Origin: Paramarasmius palmivorus
Taxonomy: Eukaryota; Basidiomycota; Agaricomycetes; Agaricales; Marasmiaceae
Reading direction: 5' to 3'
Assembly (NCBI GenBank): GCA_037176845.1
Contig: JAYKXP010000038.1
Location: 399,053-463,052 of the forward strand
Length of the DNA stretch: 64,000 bases
Positions within the stretch are counted from its first letter, which is position 1. Each line of letters starts with the position of its first letter. The notes beneath the pieces are model-generated. The model had not been told where the DNA came from and ran no database searches. It worked only from the letters and a program-made list of their open reading frames with translations. Shown piece after piece: positions 24,216 to 33,686 of this stretch. The translations under genes were made by a program, and so were the position numbers.

Positions 24216-25600
24216 ATGTTTGAAGAGAGGTGTATTCACTGCGGGGGTCCTCTAGTAGATGACAGGTGTGCTTATTCACTCTTTTCATCCACCAGTTTCA
24301 TCGCTCACCGCAGCTAATTCTTTCAAGCCGTGCTTTTTGTAGCGACGAATGCAAAACACTGGATGCTGGGCTAGGCAGCGGTTATAGCTCATCTCTCTCA
24401 TCTACTCTATCGAGCCCCCATCTGGGCTTCGCTGGTGGCGACCACGATGTCCCAGCTCTCATACCTTCTCAACTCGGTTCAGCCCTAAACGGTCACCACA
24501 GTCATTACTCCATCTCCTCATCCTCAGCTTCATCTACCTCATGGTCGCTCGTAACTGACGACGATCCGTACATAAACGGAAACGACAATTTTTTAAACTC
24601 TTCCGCCGACCCAGGATCCTTTGATGGCATTTTAAAGGGTTCCAGTACACCCGGCTGTCCATCCTATCTGACACCTTTATCCTATGCACGTCGCCCGTCC
24701 GGCACCAACAACGGCTCTTCTGCTTCCCGAGCCTACTCCGGGCACGTACGCAGCGCCCCACGAAGCGCTCCCATTCACTACCGCTCTCATCCCTCAACGG
24801 ATGATGACGATAGTTCCGACTTTGGTCAATCATCTCGAGACATATACGAGCCTGGTTATCCCAGGACAGCACCCGACGACCAAACCAAGTCTACCATAAA
24901 AAAGGCAAAGCGTTCGCGTAACCGCGCCAGCCTTCCTGCACACTTTTCCCTTCTCCAAGTCTCTGGTACCAGTCCATCGGTGGCTGTCACTCTACCAGTT
25001 TCTTCCGTAGGCCACAGACCTTCACCCCCAACCCCAAAAAGCTCCTTGAGCGGTCTCACGGCCGCTCGTCCTAATCCCGCAGCTGCACTACCTTCAGTCA
25101 CGCCTCGCACTGGCCGTAAGCGGGAGCCACCTCGCCGATTCGACGAGCAATTTAGCTCGCCGTCCCCGCATTCTCGTTCACGATCTCCCTCCAGGTCTAA
25201 TCCTGGCGAAGAAACGACACCTTCTATCCCGCAGGTCTCGTACCGCGCACGTTTAGAGAGCCAAGGCAGTAAAGGCAGTAGCGTCGAAAAATTGTTCGAC
25301 TGGACGTCTGAGCAACTCAAGTTCCCTCGAGGCCGACAGGCCGTGCGAAGGAATAGCTCACCTCCTCCCAAAATGATCCTTAACATGCTAGCCATGGACG
25401 TTACTAGTACTGCCCCACCGACGAGTCGTCACCGGAAGGCAGATTCGACCAGTAGCAGCCGCCAACGTCAACGTGGACGGCAAAAGAATGATGAATTGGA
25501 TGGTTTTGGTGGCTGTTCCGAGGCACCTGGGTATGGGAACGGACGTAGCGGTTTACTTGACCGGGAACAACGAGCAGGCGTGCGGCATGGTCTGCGATGA
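24216..25600 (+). CDS. Ecl1-type (life-span regulatory factor) zinc-binding protein
   Basis: Two exons. The first is short (MFEERCIHCGGPLVDD); after an intron to about 24329 the frame continues SRAFCSDECKTLDA. The spacing CxxC ... CxxxC with FCSDEC matches the N-terminal zinc motif of Ecl1-family proteins, which in yeasts are linked to chronological life span and starvation response. The rest, about 430 residues, is disordered: rich in Ser, Pro and Arg, with a short basic KKAKRSRNRA segment that could serve nuclear import. It also has SPSPHSRSRSPSRS and a more conserved-looking SSVEKLFDWTSEQLKFPRGR near the C-terminus. Starting at an internal ATG would lose the CIHC half of the motif, which decides the start at 24216. 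The family call rests on the short motif, so it is moderate. Confidence 0.62.
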
Positions 25601-26608
25601 CTGCGCATGTTCATGACTTGATGACTGCTTTGTTTCTTGTTCTTGTCGTCCTGTTCTCGCTATCTCGGACCCCGGCTGCATTTTTCTCGCATTTTCCTTC
25701 TCTACATTGGCATCATTATCGCATCACAATCCCTAAATTATTCATCAACGCATCATTCTCAAAGTACCGGATATCCAAAACCCCTCTCAACGTTTTCAGC
25801 CTGCGCACCGGTTTCAACCTTCGACCCTTTCTTTCCACCGGTACTGAATGACTCCCGGTTTCCTCAAAAGCCACCCCCTTCTTTTCTTCGGGTTCTCATC
25901 ACAACAACGCGCCTGCGCACGTTCAAAAATGGATTTTCTATTACAGACCAACCCTAAATTTTTGTTGGCATTGGCATCCTCATGATCATCATCAATTACA
26001 CCCCATGGCCATTCTGATTCATTGACAATGACATTGACTTCACGTCTTTCGTTTCACACCCCAGATCCAAAAAAGTCGCATTAGCACCTTGCATTTCACA
26101 TCATCCCCCAAATACCGCATTACAGTTTGAGATTCCACTACCTACCCATACCATACCATAATCGACACGAGTACCCTTTGCATTGTTACCCATTTACGGA
26201 CCGTTACCTGCTACCTGTTATCCGTTACACCCACTGTCAGGGGATCTTCATGTACAGAGAGACGTGATCTAGTCTAGCTCTAGCTATTGAAATAGGATGG
26301 AACATGGATATGTAGATGTATGTGTGACGCTAAGAAGTTGGGGTAGCTTATATGACTCTTCGGAGTCTTTTGGCACAAAGCTGCCCGGCGAGAGCTACTC
26401 AGCCAGCATCTTGAAGCTTCATCCTCCAAGTAGAGTTCCAGAGTCCAGAACGAAGCCCAAGACGTCGGGTTATCGTTGAAGGAAAAGTAAATTTTTGCTA
26501 GGCGCTCGTTGTAGCGCTTGCCTCTCAACATCAATCATCTTCACGTCAATCAGACCTACCGAATGCAATGACAGGCTTTAAAGTTACACTAGGTGCGTTG
26601 AGACCAAG
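25601..26608. other. Intergenic region
   Basis: Low-complexity, pyrimidine-rich 3' flank, then the promoter of the next gene. Open frames at 25597-25957 are Phe/Ser/Thr-rich without motifs. No gene supported. Confidence 0.4.
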
Positions 26609-27960
26609 ATGATTATCAGAATGCGCAGTCTAACCTCCACCTTCATCGCAGTGCTTTTGCTCAGCTACACGCCCCACGCCATGGCTGACGACGACGACGA
26701 CGGTTTTTGTACCACGGCAACAGCGACCTCCCAGAAGGAACCTTTATCGCAGCAGGACGTTCCAGTATTCACGAATCTAGCCGACTACCTCGATAGAAAT
26801 ACAGCTATCACACCCAAGCACGTCTTCCTATCCGATACCAGCCTAGAAGAAATACAGTCCAATTTTGGATACCTTCCATTACCAGCACCTCCTATCGACA
26901 ATTCCACGACACAAGCCCGATACGATTCCATAGACCCGTCGTTGGAAGACGTTTTGAGTTGGCATGACCGGCGAGACATTGACATGACAGATGAGGAAGA
27001 AGATATACGGTCTCATAATCGGAAGCTGCATCGCAGGATAGCGCGTGCGGTCAGAGACCTCCCAAATGCCATCTCACGCATCCTGGATCGTATTTCTCCG
27101 ACAGTAGAGACATTCTCCTTCTTGCTTTACATCGCTCCGGACTACGAGAAGGATTTTGGCGGCGGAATCGATTGGAATAGGTTGTTTTTGAAGGCGGATG
27201 ACGAGGGAGTGGACAACGATTACATCTCATCTCCTACACTCAAATACGACTTCCCCAACCTCCGCGCACTCTCATTGCGCAATTCACTACGGTTGACTCA
27301 GTTCAAAGATTTCGGCAACCCACAATTGGCAGTGGCACCGGACTTTCCCTTATTTCTCAACGTAACCCACCTCCACTACATGCACATAGACGACACTCAT
27401 CGCAGGTTCGGCTTGCCTTCGTTCGAACAAATACTTTCTCGTCTACCTTCACTTACCCATGTTCGGTTCACGGGTGCCTACCCTCAACTGCGGAAACATC
27501 TGCCGTACAACGATCCTGTCAGTCTGCGGAACTGGTTACCTATATATTGGTACGATGATTTCCTACGGAACATTGGTGTAGCTCTACCTGAGCCACTTCG
27601 GTAAGAGGCATCATAACCTGAGTCATCTTTCTGGTTGCTAACAATCACTATATACACAGTCTGGTCCCCGAGAACCTCACCGTCATCATCCATCCAACTT
27701 TTTACCCGGAACCTAGTGGTTTTTGTGCCACAAACCAGATTGAATATGATTCCAGGATCGAAGGGTTAATCAAGAACACGGATATACATCTTAGTTGGCC
27801 TGTGAAGGAAGACCTCGAGAGGTTTTCATACGGGTATCAACTAGTCCCAGTAGACCGCGCGATTGAGCATTTCAAGGAGTTTGCACGAGGCGGAGAAGGT
27901 GATTGGGCGATACCGGATAAAGGCGAGGCTGAGAAACCCTTCACGGAATGGTGGTGGTAA
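26609..27960 (+). CDS. Hypothetical protein, convergent paralog pair, member 1
   Basis: Two exons, with an intron at about 27602-27658. The protein starts with a hydrophobic segment (STFIAVLLLSYTPHAMA) that looks like a signal peptide. A run of Asp and a Gln/Ser stretch follow. Then come blocks shared with the gene at 28260-29472: TPKHVFLSDTSLEEIQSNFG, DLPNAISRILDRISPTVETF, FLLYIAPDYE, FPNLRALSLRNSL, LTHVRFTGAYPQLR, and after the intron LTVIIHP, HLSWP, VPVDRAIEHF and a C-terminal WWW. The FPNLRALSLR and LPSLTHVRF segments recall irregular leucine-rich repeats of fungal F-box-type proteins, but no F-box is seen. Function unknown. If the signal peptide is real, this copy may be secreted while its paralog is not. 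Confidence 0.65.
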
Positions 27961-28259
27961 GCTATTTGTTTCAAACCTATCTGGCTCTGGGTAAAGCCTT
28001 ATTCAGGAATAAGATGTATAGACAGAAGATTTCTCCTAGTCCAGCGGAGTTGGAACTTTGACCGTTTGTGGATGGCAGTAAAATAAGGACAGGCGAGTGC
28101 TCTTCAGTTCTGACTCCCTGTTTCCTGCTGACACGTACATGTAGATAATAATAATCATATGATATAATCAGTGTCCACCCTGCGCGATACGTGTCATGAT
28201 GTGTTTCCTCCTGCAAACTTGATCAACATGATGTCCGCTGCGGACATACAAAAAGCGAC
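27961..28259. other. Convergent 3' region between the paralogs
   Basis: About 300 bases between two convergent genes. No coding signal. Terminators are presumably here, but no clear signal can be cited. Confidence 0.35.
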
Positions 28260-29472
28260 TCACCACCATCTCTCTTCCACCGGCATTTTTAGTTTCTCTG
28301 CCGGGTTCTGAATGGTCCATTCCCCGTCGTTCTTGCCTGTCAGCTTTGCGACAAAATCCCTCACTGCTTGGTCTACCGGATACAGCATGAACATCACCGG
28401 AAACCTGATATAGTTCTCTTCAGACGGCCAGCTCAGGTGTACACCATTCGTTTTCGCCAATTGAGGTATGAAGTCGAGATCATACCACCCCAAACCGGTC
28501 GTCTCGCCGATCCCCACCTTATCCAAAAGTACAGGATCGTAGTGTGGGTGAACTATGAGCGTCAGATCCATCGGTACAAGGCTAGATCACGCTTGTAATC
28601 AGCACAATGTTCAAACCTGAAGAAAGCGCATCATACCTGGTGTAGGAAACTTCCATTCCTGTCCACCTCCGGATATCCGTCCACCATCCAGGAAACAGCC
28701 ATCTATCGATTCCTGTACGCTCGACAAAAGGCGTTATACGTTCACGCAGATGCGGTGCACAACATCCGGTATAGCGAAGGTGCGACAGCCGGGGCAGAGC
28801 TTCACGGAGAGAACCAGGCGAAATGCTAGCGCCTGGCGAAGACTTCTTGTCGTAGATGAGATGAAGATGGGTGAGGTTTGGGAATGGAGGGACTGCTCGT
28901 GGGGAGGTAGAAATGTCCCGAAGAGTCAGGGAGTGTAGATGAGGAAAACGGTATCTTGGTTTTTCTCCGGCCCAGAGAAACTCGTACCAAGGGCTTGCTG
29001 GAGCACCTCGCTGTACCAAATGGTGCAATCCCTGTTCAAAGTCTGGAGAAACGTACAAGAGCACCGAAAGTGTCTCAACGCTGTCGTCGATATACCGCAA
29101 AATCTTGTCAATAACATCAGGTAGTGCCTTGACTTGTTGGGCAATACGGTCTCGAACGGTGCGATTATGCAAAAAGGTGTCTTCCTCCGATTCTCCGGAA
29201 TCGACGTGATTCAAGGATTGGTGCGGAAGATAATCCTTCACCCACGGTGGGGGCTCCACCGAACCAGATGCGCGAAATCCGAAACTGGTCTCAATGTCGA
29301 CGAGACTCGTGTCTGCCAAGAGAACGTGTTTAGGTCGAATGGTATCGTGGGTCTTAAGAAAGGTCGCCAGTTGGATTATATTGTCCAGTCCAATGGCGAC
29401 AAATGTATCCTCGGGGAGCGTGCCCTGTCTCTCAGGCTGCTCCAGCTGTGGGCTTACCTTCTCAGGGGCCAT
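28260..29472 (-). CDS. Hypothetical protein, convergent paralog pair, member 2
   Basis: Paralog of the gene at 26609-27960. Shared blocks in the same order: RPKHVLLADTSLVDIETSFG, LPDVIDKILRYIDDSVETLS, LLYVSPDFE, FPHLHSLTLRDIS, FPNLTHLHLIYDKKS and LSHLRYTGCCAPHLR. After an intron at the equivalent place come LTLIVHP, HLSWP and YPVDQAVRDFV, ending RWW. The ATG at 29472 (MAPEKVSPQLEQPERQGTLP) is chosen because the upstream extension has no ATG. Unlike its partner it has no hydrophobic leader, so it is probably intracellular. It has weak leucine-rich-repeat character. Function unknown. Confidence 0.65.
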
Positions 29473-29962
29473 GATGAAGAACCAGGACCGCAACTGTCAT
29501 ATTTATATGCGCATGGGCGCGATTCATGACACGTACATCATTATATGACGACGTGTTTGCCACGGCTAGTATTCAATAGCTCGGTGGTTTTGTTGAACAG
29601 TCTTTGACCATGTAGAAGGGCGAGGATTGGCAGTAGCTATAGGGAGCGCATAAGAGCGAGGGAGTGAGGAGAATAGTTTGGGATGAGATAGGGTCATTCT
29701 CAGAGGCTCTGGGGCAATGGTGCGGTCTAAAGCAGCGTGATGTTTTTTATTATCAGATTCCTTAGGTTCTTTTCGCGTCAACTTCACGTAGAACATGTAC
29801 ATCTGACCGCGTTTATTCCTTACGTCACCCCAAACCCATACGGGATTCGAGCCTTGGACTGACTCAACTCGCCAACGGCTTATCATCATGGACCCGGTAT
29901 CTAGACCTTACTCTTACCAGTGTCACGACCGCCTCAAATCAGTGAACGCTCATCTCTCTCCC
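29473..29962. other. Intergenic/upstream region
   Basis: A 107-codon minus-strand frame (29566-29889) has no motif and overlaps the promoter of the next gene. An in-frame upstream ATG of the next gene occurs at 29888. Confidence 0.3.
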
Positions 29963-30733
29963 ATGCCGAATCAAACAGAATCACCTCGCTGGAAAGCCGT
30001 TTTATCAGACGCGTTGGCCAAATTTCCTCGAGCAGTTGGTCAGCAAATTTAGCGTTCAGCTTACCAACACCTGAAATCTGAATACGTACACTACAGTTTT
30101 TCAGCTAGCGACAACTTCAACCGACGATGCGTGGATACAGTACAATTGCCAGAAGTTCGTTCGCATATCTTTCGGGAGTTTGTCGATGGCAGTAGTAATG
30201 CGAGGGTGCTATTGGTCACTTCAACAGACACCCGTACACCCAAAGTCAAACAAATCCTCTCTAACTCGCGCGTTCAAGTCCATTGGTATATTGAGGGTAC
30301 GAAACAACAATGGAGGATTAGTGGCATCGCAAAAGTTTTTGGGTCTCCCGAGGCAAAGAATGCCAGAACCTGGGATGGAGAAGATTCAGAGACAGACTGG
30401 GAAACCAAACGCCTAGCCATCTTCAAACGCCTCTCATCACACATGCGTGCAAGCTGGTGTCGGCCGCCTCCCGGATCACTACTTACGAACCCAGAAGAGG
30501 AGATGAAGAAGTGGCCGTCGAGGGTAGATATACCCGGCGAAGAGCCGGATGATTCGGACGAGGAACAAAAGAAGAAGAACAAGGAGAACTGGGATACCGC
30601 GTTTTCGAGGTTCGCTTTGGTGGTGATTGATTCTACGGGGGTGGATTACCTGGATATGGGGATAGTGCCAAACCGGAGGTGGAGATTTCGGAGAGAGGAT
30701 GGGGACTGGAAGGAGACGGAGATCGTAGCATAG
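29963..30733 (+). CDS. Pyridoxamine 5'-phosphate oxidase-like FMN-binding protein (Alr4036 type)
   Basis: The first exon, TESPRWKAVLSDALAKFPRAV, is the usual N-terminal helix. After an intron the main exon has VRSHIFREFVDGSSNARVLL, VTSTDTRTPKVKQILSNSRV, QVHWYIEGTKQQWRISGIAK, then SSHMRASWCRPPPGSLL and a C-terminal RWRFRREDGDWKETEIVA. This order matches fungal proteins with a pyridoxamine-phosphate-oxidase split-barrel that binds FMN. The junction is odd. The expected VFQLATTSTDDAW is present just after the acceptor near 30096, but in a different frame from LPEVRSHIF about 45 bases later. Either one base is missing or added near 30120-30150, or splicing skips to TACAATTG at about 30143, giving AV-VQLPEVRS. 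The alternative start at 29888 would add 25 residues. Confidence 0.75.
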
Positions 30734-31002
30734 GGGTGTGCCCGAGGGTTTGGACTGTCGGTCTCCCGACGAACAATCTGTCCTAACGACTGGCTTCTCA
30801 AAAGCTTATGTTACGGCAGTGTACAGAAGGGGCGTGTAATCGCAGAGCGTTCCCGAAAAGACCTAGCTGCCGCTTACCAGTGACAGTAGCTCCCATCGAC
30901 AGCCACGCTAGGCATAGCACAGCGCATTACCATATCCTCAAGGAATCTCAATACTAGCGACATCGCGATCTTCTCCCAAATGTTGCCGTTCATCTTGAAA
31001 GT

Positions 31003-31021
31003 ATGACCTAAAGGTTTGATG
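31003..31021 (+). promoter_or_regulatory. Shared P450 upstream element, copy D
   Basis: ATGACCTAAAGGTTTGATG, 103-121 bases before the ATG of P450-D. Its core AAGGTTTGATG is identical to that of copies A and C. Confidence 0.5.
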
Positions 31022-31067
31022 TATGATGTTTTGCCCTTATTGCTGGATACAATTGTTGATCACCTAG

Positions 31068-31076
31068 CATATATAG
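31068..31076 (+). promoter_or_regulatory. TATA box of P450-D
   Basis: CATATATAG about 50 bases before the ATG, equivalent to the boxes of P450-B, C and E. Confidence 0.45.
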
Positions 31077-31123
31077 CGCCAGCCCCAGAAAACCAGCACT
31101 CATCCAGCACTTCCCCCATCAAC

Positions 31124-33358
31124 ATGACGTGGGCGATCCTGACTATAATTTTGCTTGTTTCAATGGGTGCCATATGGCTCCTTCAACTAGGAAAACGCGA
31201 AACATATCTACCCCCAGGACCACCAACGTTGCCCCTTATCGGCAATCTACACATTTTCCCCGGGAAATACCCTCATCTCAAGTGCGTATACGTCTTCTTT
31301 TGGGCTCTACTATCTCTTAACTTCCCTCAAGGTTCACCGAATGGGCCCGGCAGTACGGAGGAATATTTTCGCTCAAGATTGGCTCACAAACAATAATCGT
31401 ATTGAACACCATGGAACATGCGAAGGGACTCCTTGATAAACGCAATGCAACAACAGCAAACCGACCAAGGAACCATGTCTTCGGAATGGTCGGAAAGGAA
31501 CATGCCTTTGCTTACACTGCGGCCAGTGAGGCACTCGTTCATGAATCATTCCCGCACTACCGTCATTCTCAATTGTTTTGCCTTGTAGATTCGGCGTGGC
31601 GCGCTCAGCGAAAGATCGCAAATACGGTACTTGCACCGACTGCGCTGCCAGCCCATGCGCCTCTTCAGGTATGTTTCTAAACACAATATAGTGACACCCC
31701 ATAATGGTCCTCCTAGTATGCAGAAACATGTCAAACCCTATATGACATCTTGCATACGCCAGAGGCAGGTTCCAATTCGGTTATGCCCTTGCACGCCTCT
31801 GATATTCCGATGGATACATATAGGGCGTTTACGACCACCTCGGTCGGTACTCCTTCTCACTCACGACATCGATTGTATACGGAAAGCGTTGTTCGCATTT
31901 CCAGTCCCGTGAGTTGCTGGTCTTCTATGAGATTCTATATCTTTTGGGGAGGCTATTTTCTCCAGGCACGTGCCACCAGTGGATAAGCTTCCAATTCTAG
32001 GTTACATCCCGGAACGATGGGCACCGTGGAAGACCTTAGTAAAAGATGCTAAAGAGAAGCAGCGAGAGCTATACTTTGGTTTGCTTGAAGAGTGTAAAGG
32101 ACATATAGCGAACAACGAGGGAAATGGTTGTCTCGTAGAGGACCTTCTTGGCCGAGTGGATGAACATGGAATGGATCCAGAGTCCATCGGGTAAGTTACG
32201 TGGATTATTCAGCATAGGGTCACTAAAAGACTTCATTAGGACTTTCGCGTCGATCCTACTCGAGGCTGGCGCAGACACCACGTCGTCTCTGCTCAAGTCT
32301 CTAGTTCTTCTCTTGGTCGAATCACCCGAAGTTCAGCGCAAAGCATATGGAGAAATACATCGAGTCGTGGGCACTCAAAGGGCACCGATACTCGCCGACT
32401 ACAAGGATCTCCCGTATGTAAATGCGGTCATCAAAGAGGTGCTCACTACACGCTCGTATCCCCGGTAATGTTGTTGACCTCACCCCAAAGGTTCTCCGGC
32501 TCCGTCCTGTCGTCCCGCTGGCCCTTCCCCACGAAACCTCAGCTACCGAAGAGGTATGTGGTAGTATACTTACCAGGTTCTTTGATGATATAATGATCCA
32601 TGCCAGTATCTCGATTATATCATACCTGAAAACACAACAATCTTTGCCAATGTTTGTGAGTTACTTAAATCGTGACAAACTTTGCGAGTTGGACTCATGC
32701 AACCTCGTAGACGGTATCAACCATGATCCAGGTATTTCATACCACTCGTCCCAGAAGGTGAAGCTGATCCTGCTGCAGAATACTTTGATGATCCAGAATC
32801 TTTTCGACCTGAACGATACCTTTTGACTGAACACGGAACCAAGCCGGGCGTGGATGACCGCCCTTTCCGAGCGGATATCGGATTTGGCTTTGGAAGGGTT
32901 TGTCCTGCATTACTTCACATCTCTGCGAGATGGACTGAGCAGTCCGCAGAGAGCATGTCCTGGGATACACCTGGCTAAAGATTCGGTGGTACTGTACAAT
33001 TCCTTCCGTGTACTCATAAAGTCACTCAAGATTTACTTTAGGCATTGGTCACCATGAATCTTATATGGGCTTTCGAATTCAAGCCACTTCTTGATCCCAA
33101 GACCGGAAATGAAGTGGGTGTTGACCCCTTCGACTATGAAGAAGTATGTGTCATCGTGTCACTCTGGGCTTCAAATAACTGAGAGCGCTCTTTCAGGGCA
33201 TAGTCTTTGCACCGAAATCATTCCAATGTCGCATCAGCCCCCGCAACAAACATGTCATTGACATTATCGAGCTTCAATACCGAGAAGCTGCGGACACACT
33301 GAGCAAGTTTGAACGAGGCATCATTCCCGAGGAGAAGGTATCATGGAAGGATCACTGA
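31124..33358 (+). pseudogene. Cytochrome P450, copy D (single frameshift)
   Basis: Same family and splice pattern as A-C. Anchor MTWAILTIILLVSMGAIWLL, then KRETYLPPGPPTLPLIGN. I-helix LLEAGADTTSSLLK, K-helix KEVLRLRP, FRPERYLL, haem loop FGFGRRACPGIHLAKDS. The last exon reads ...SPRNKHVIDIIELQYREAAD and stops at 33358 after IIPEEKVSWKDH. It reads through where paralogs continue EKEW, so the C-terminus is slightly altered. In the exon ahead of KLPILGYIPERWAPWK, paralogs have SPGTVPPVDK (GGCACCGTGCC), but here the bases are GGCACGTGCC at about 31966-31975. One C is missing and the frame is lost. The intron after YAETCQTLYDILHTPE appears to start GC rather than GT. All other exons are clean, so an assembly error is a real alternative. 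Confidence 0.85.
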
Positions 33359-33561
33359 AGTCACGTCGTCAGACTGTTTTGTGTCCATATTTCTAATCCA
33401 TTTTGCACTTCATCTGATACCAGCCCCGTCGAAAGCTCCATCGCGCCTGTTTCACAGCTGCGAGGCTAGAGTGGCCCTTAGATCGATAACCGGCGGAATA
33501 TTAAATCCGATAACAAACGCTTATTGTCTAACCTTGTCTAATGGGACTTCTGCTAGCAGCG

Positions 33562-33580
33562 TGATATGAAGGTTTGATCA
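33562..33580 (+). promoter_or_regulatory. Shared P450 upstream element, copy E
   Basis: TGATATGAAGGTTTGATCA, 107-125 bases before the ATG of P450-E. It sits in the 328-base gap after P450-D, so E has its own promoter. Confidence 0.45.
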
Positions 33581-33627
33581 TCGGGGGTTTTCCTGTGAAT
33601 CTTTTTCGCTTACAGCTAGATGCCCAG

Positions 33628-33634
33628 TATATAA
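33628..33634 (+). promoter_or_regulatory. TATA box of P450-E
   Basis: TATATAA about 55 bases before the ATG. Confidence 0.45.
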
Positions 33635-33686
33635 CAGGGCCGGAGTCCTTGCAGTCAATGCCCACGCCCAAGACTTCGCCATCAAA

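Larger units (their letters stand above)
30734..31123. other. Intergenic region; promoter of P450-D
   Basis: Contains the shared P450 element (31003-31021) and a TATATA box (31068-31076). No gene seen. Confidence 0.4.

Noticed and set aside
24856..25395. 179-codon minus-strand open frame
   Set aside because: Antisense shadow of the Ser/Pro/Arg-rich Ecl1-like gene; Gly/Glu/Arg-rich with no domain.
29566..29889. 107-codon minus-strand open frame
   Set aside because: Overlaps the promoter and possible 5' extension of the FMN-binding gene; no motif.
31966..31975. Explaining the P450-D frame loss by a hidden intron
   Set aside because: No GT-AG pair close enough restores the frame without removing the conserved PGTVPPVDK segment that the other copies keep.
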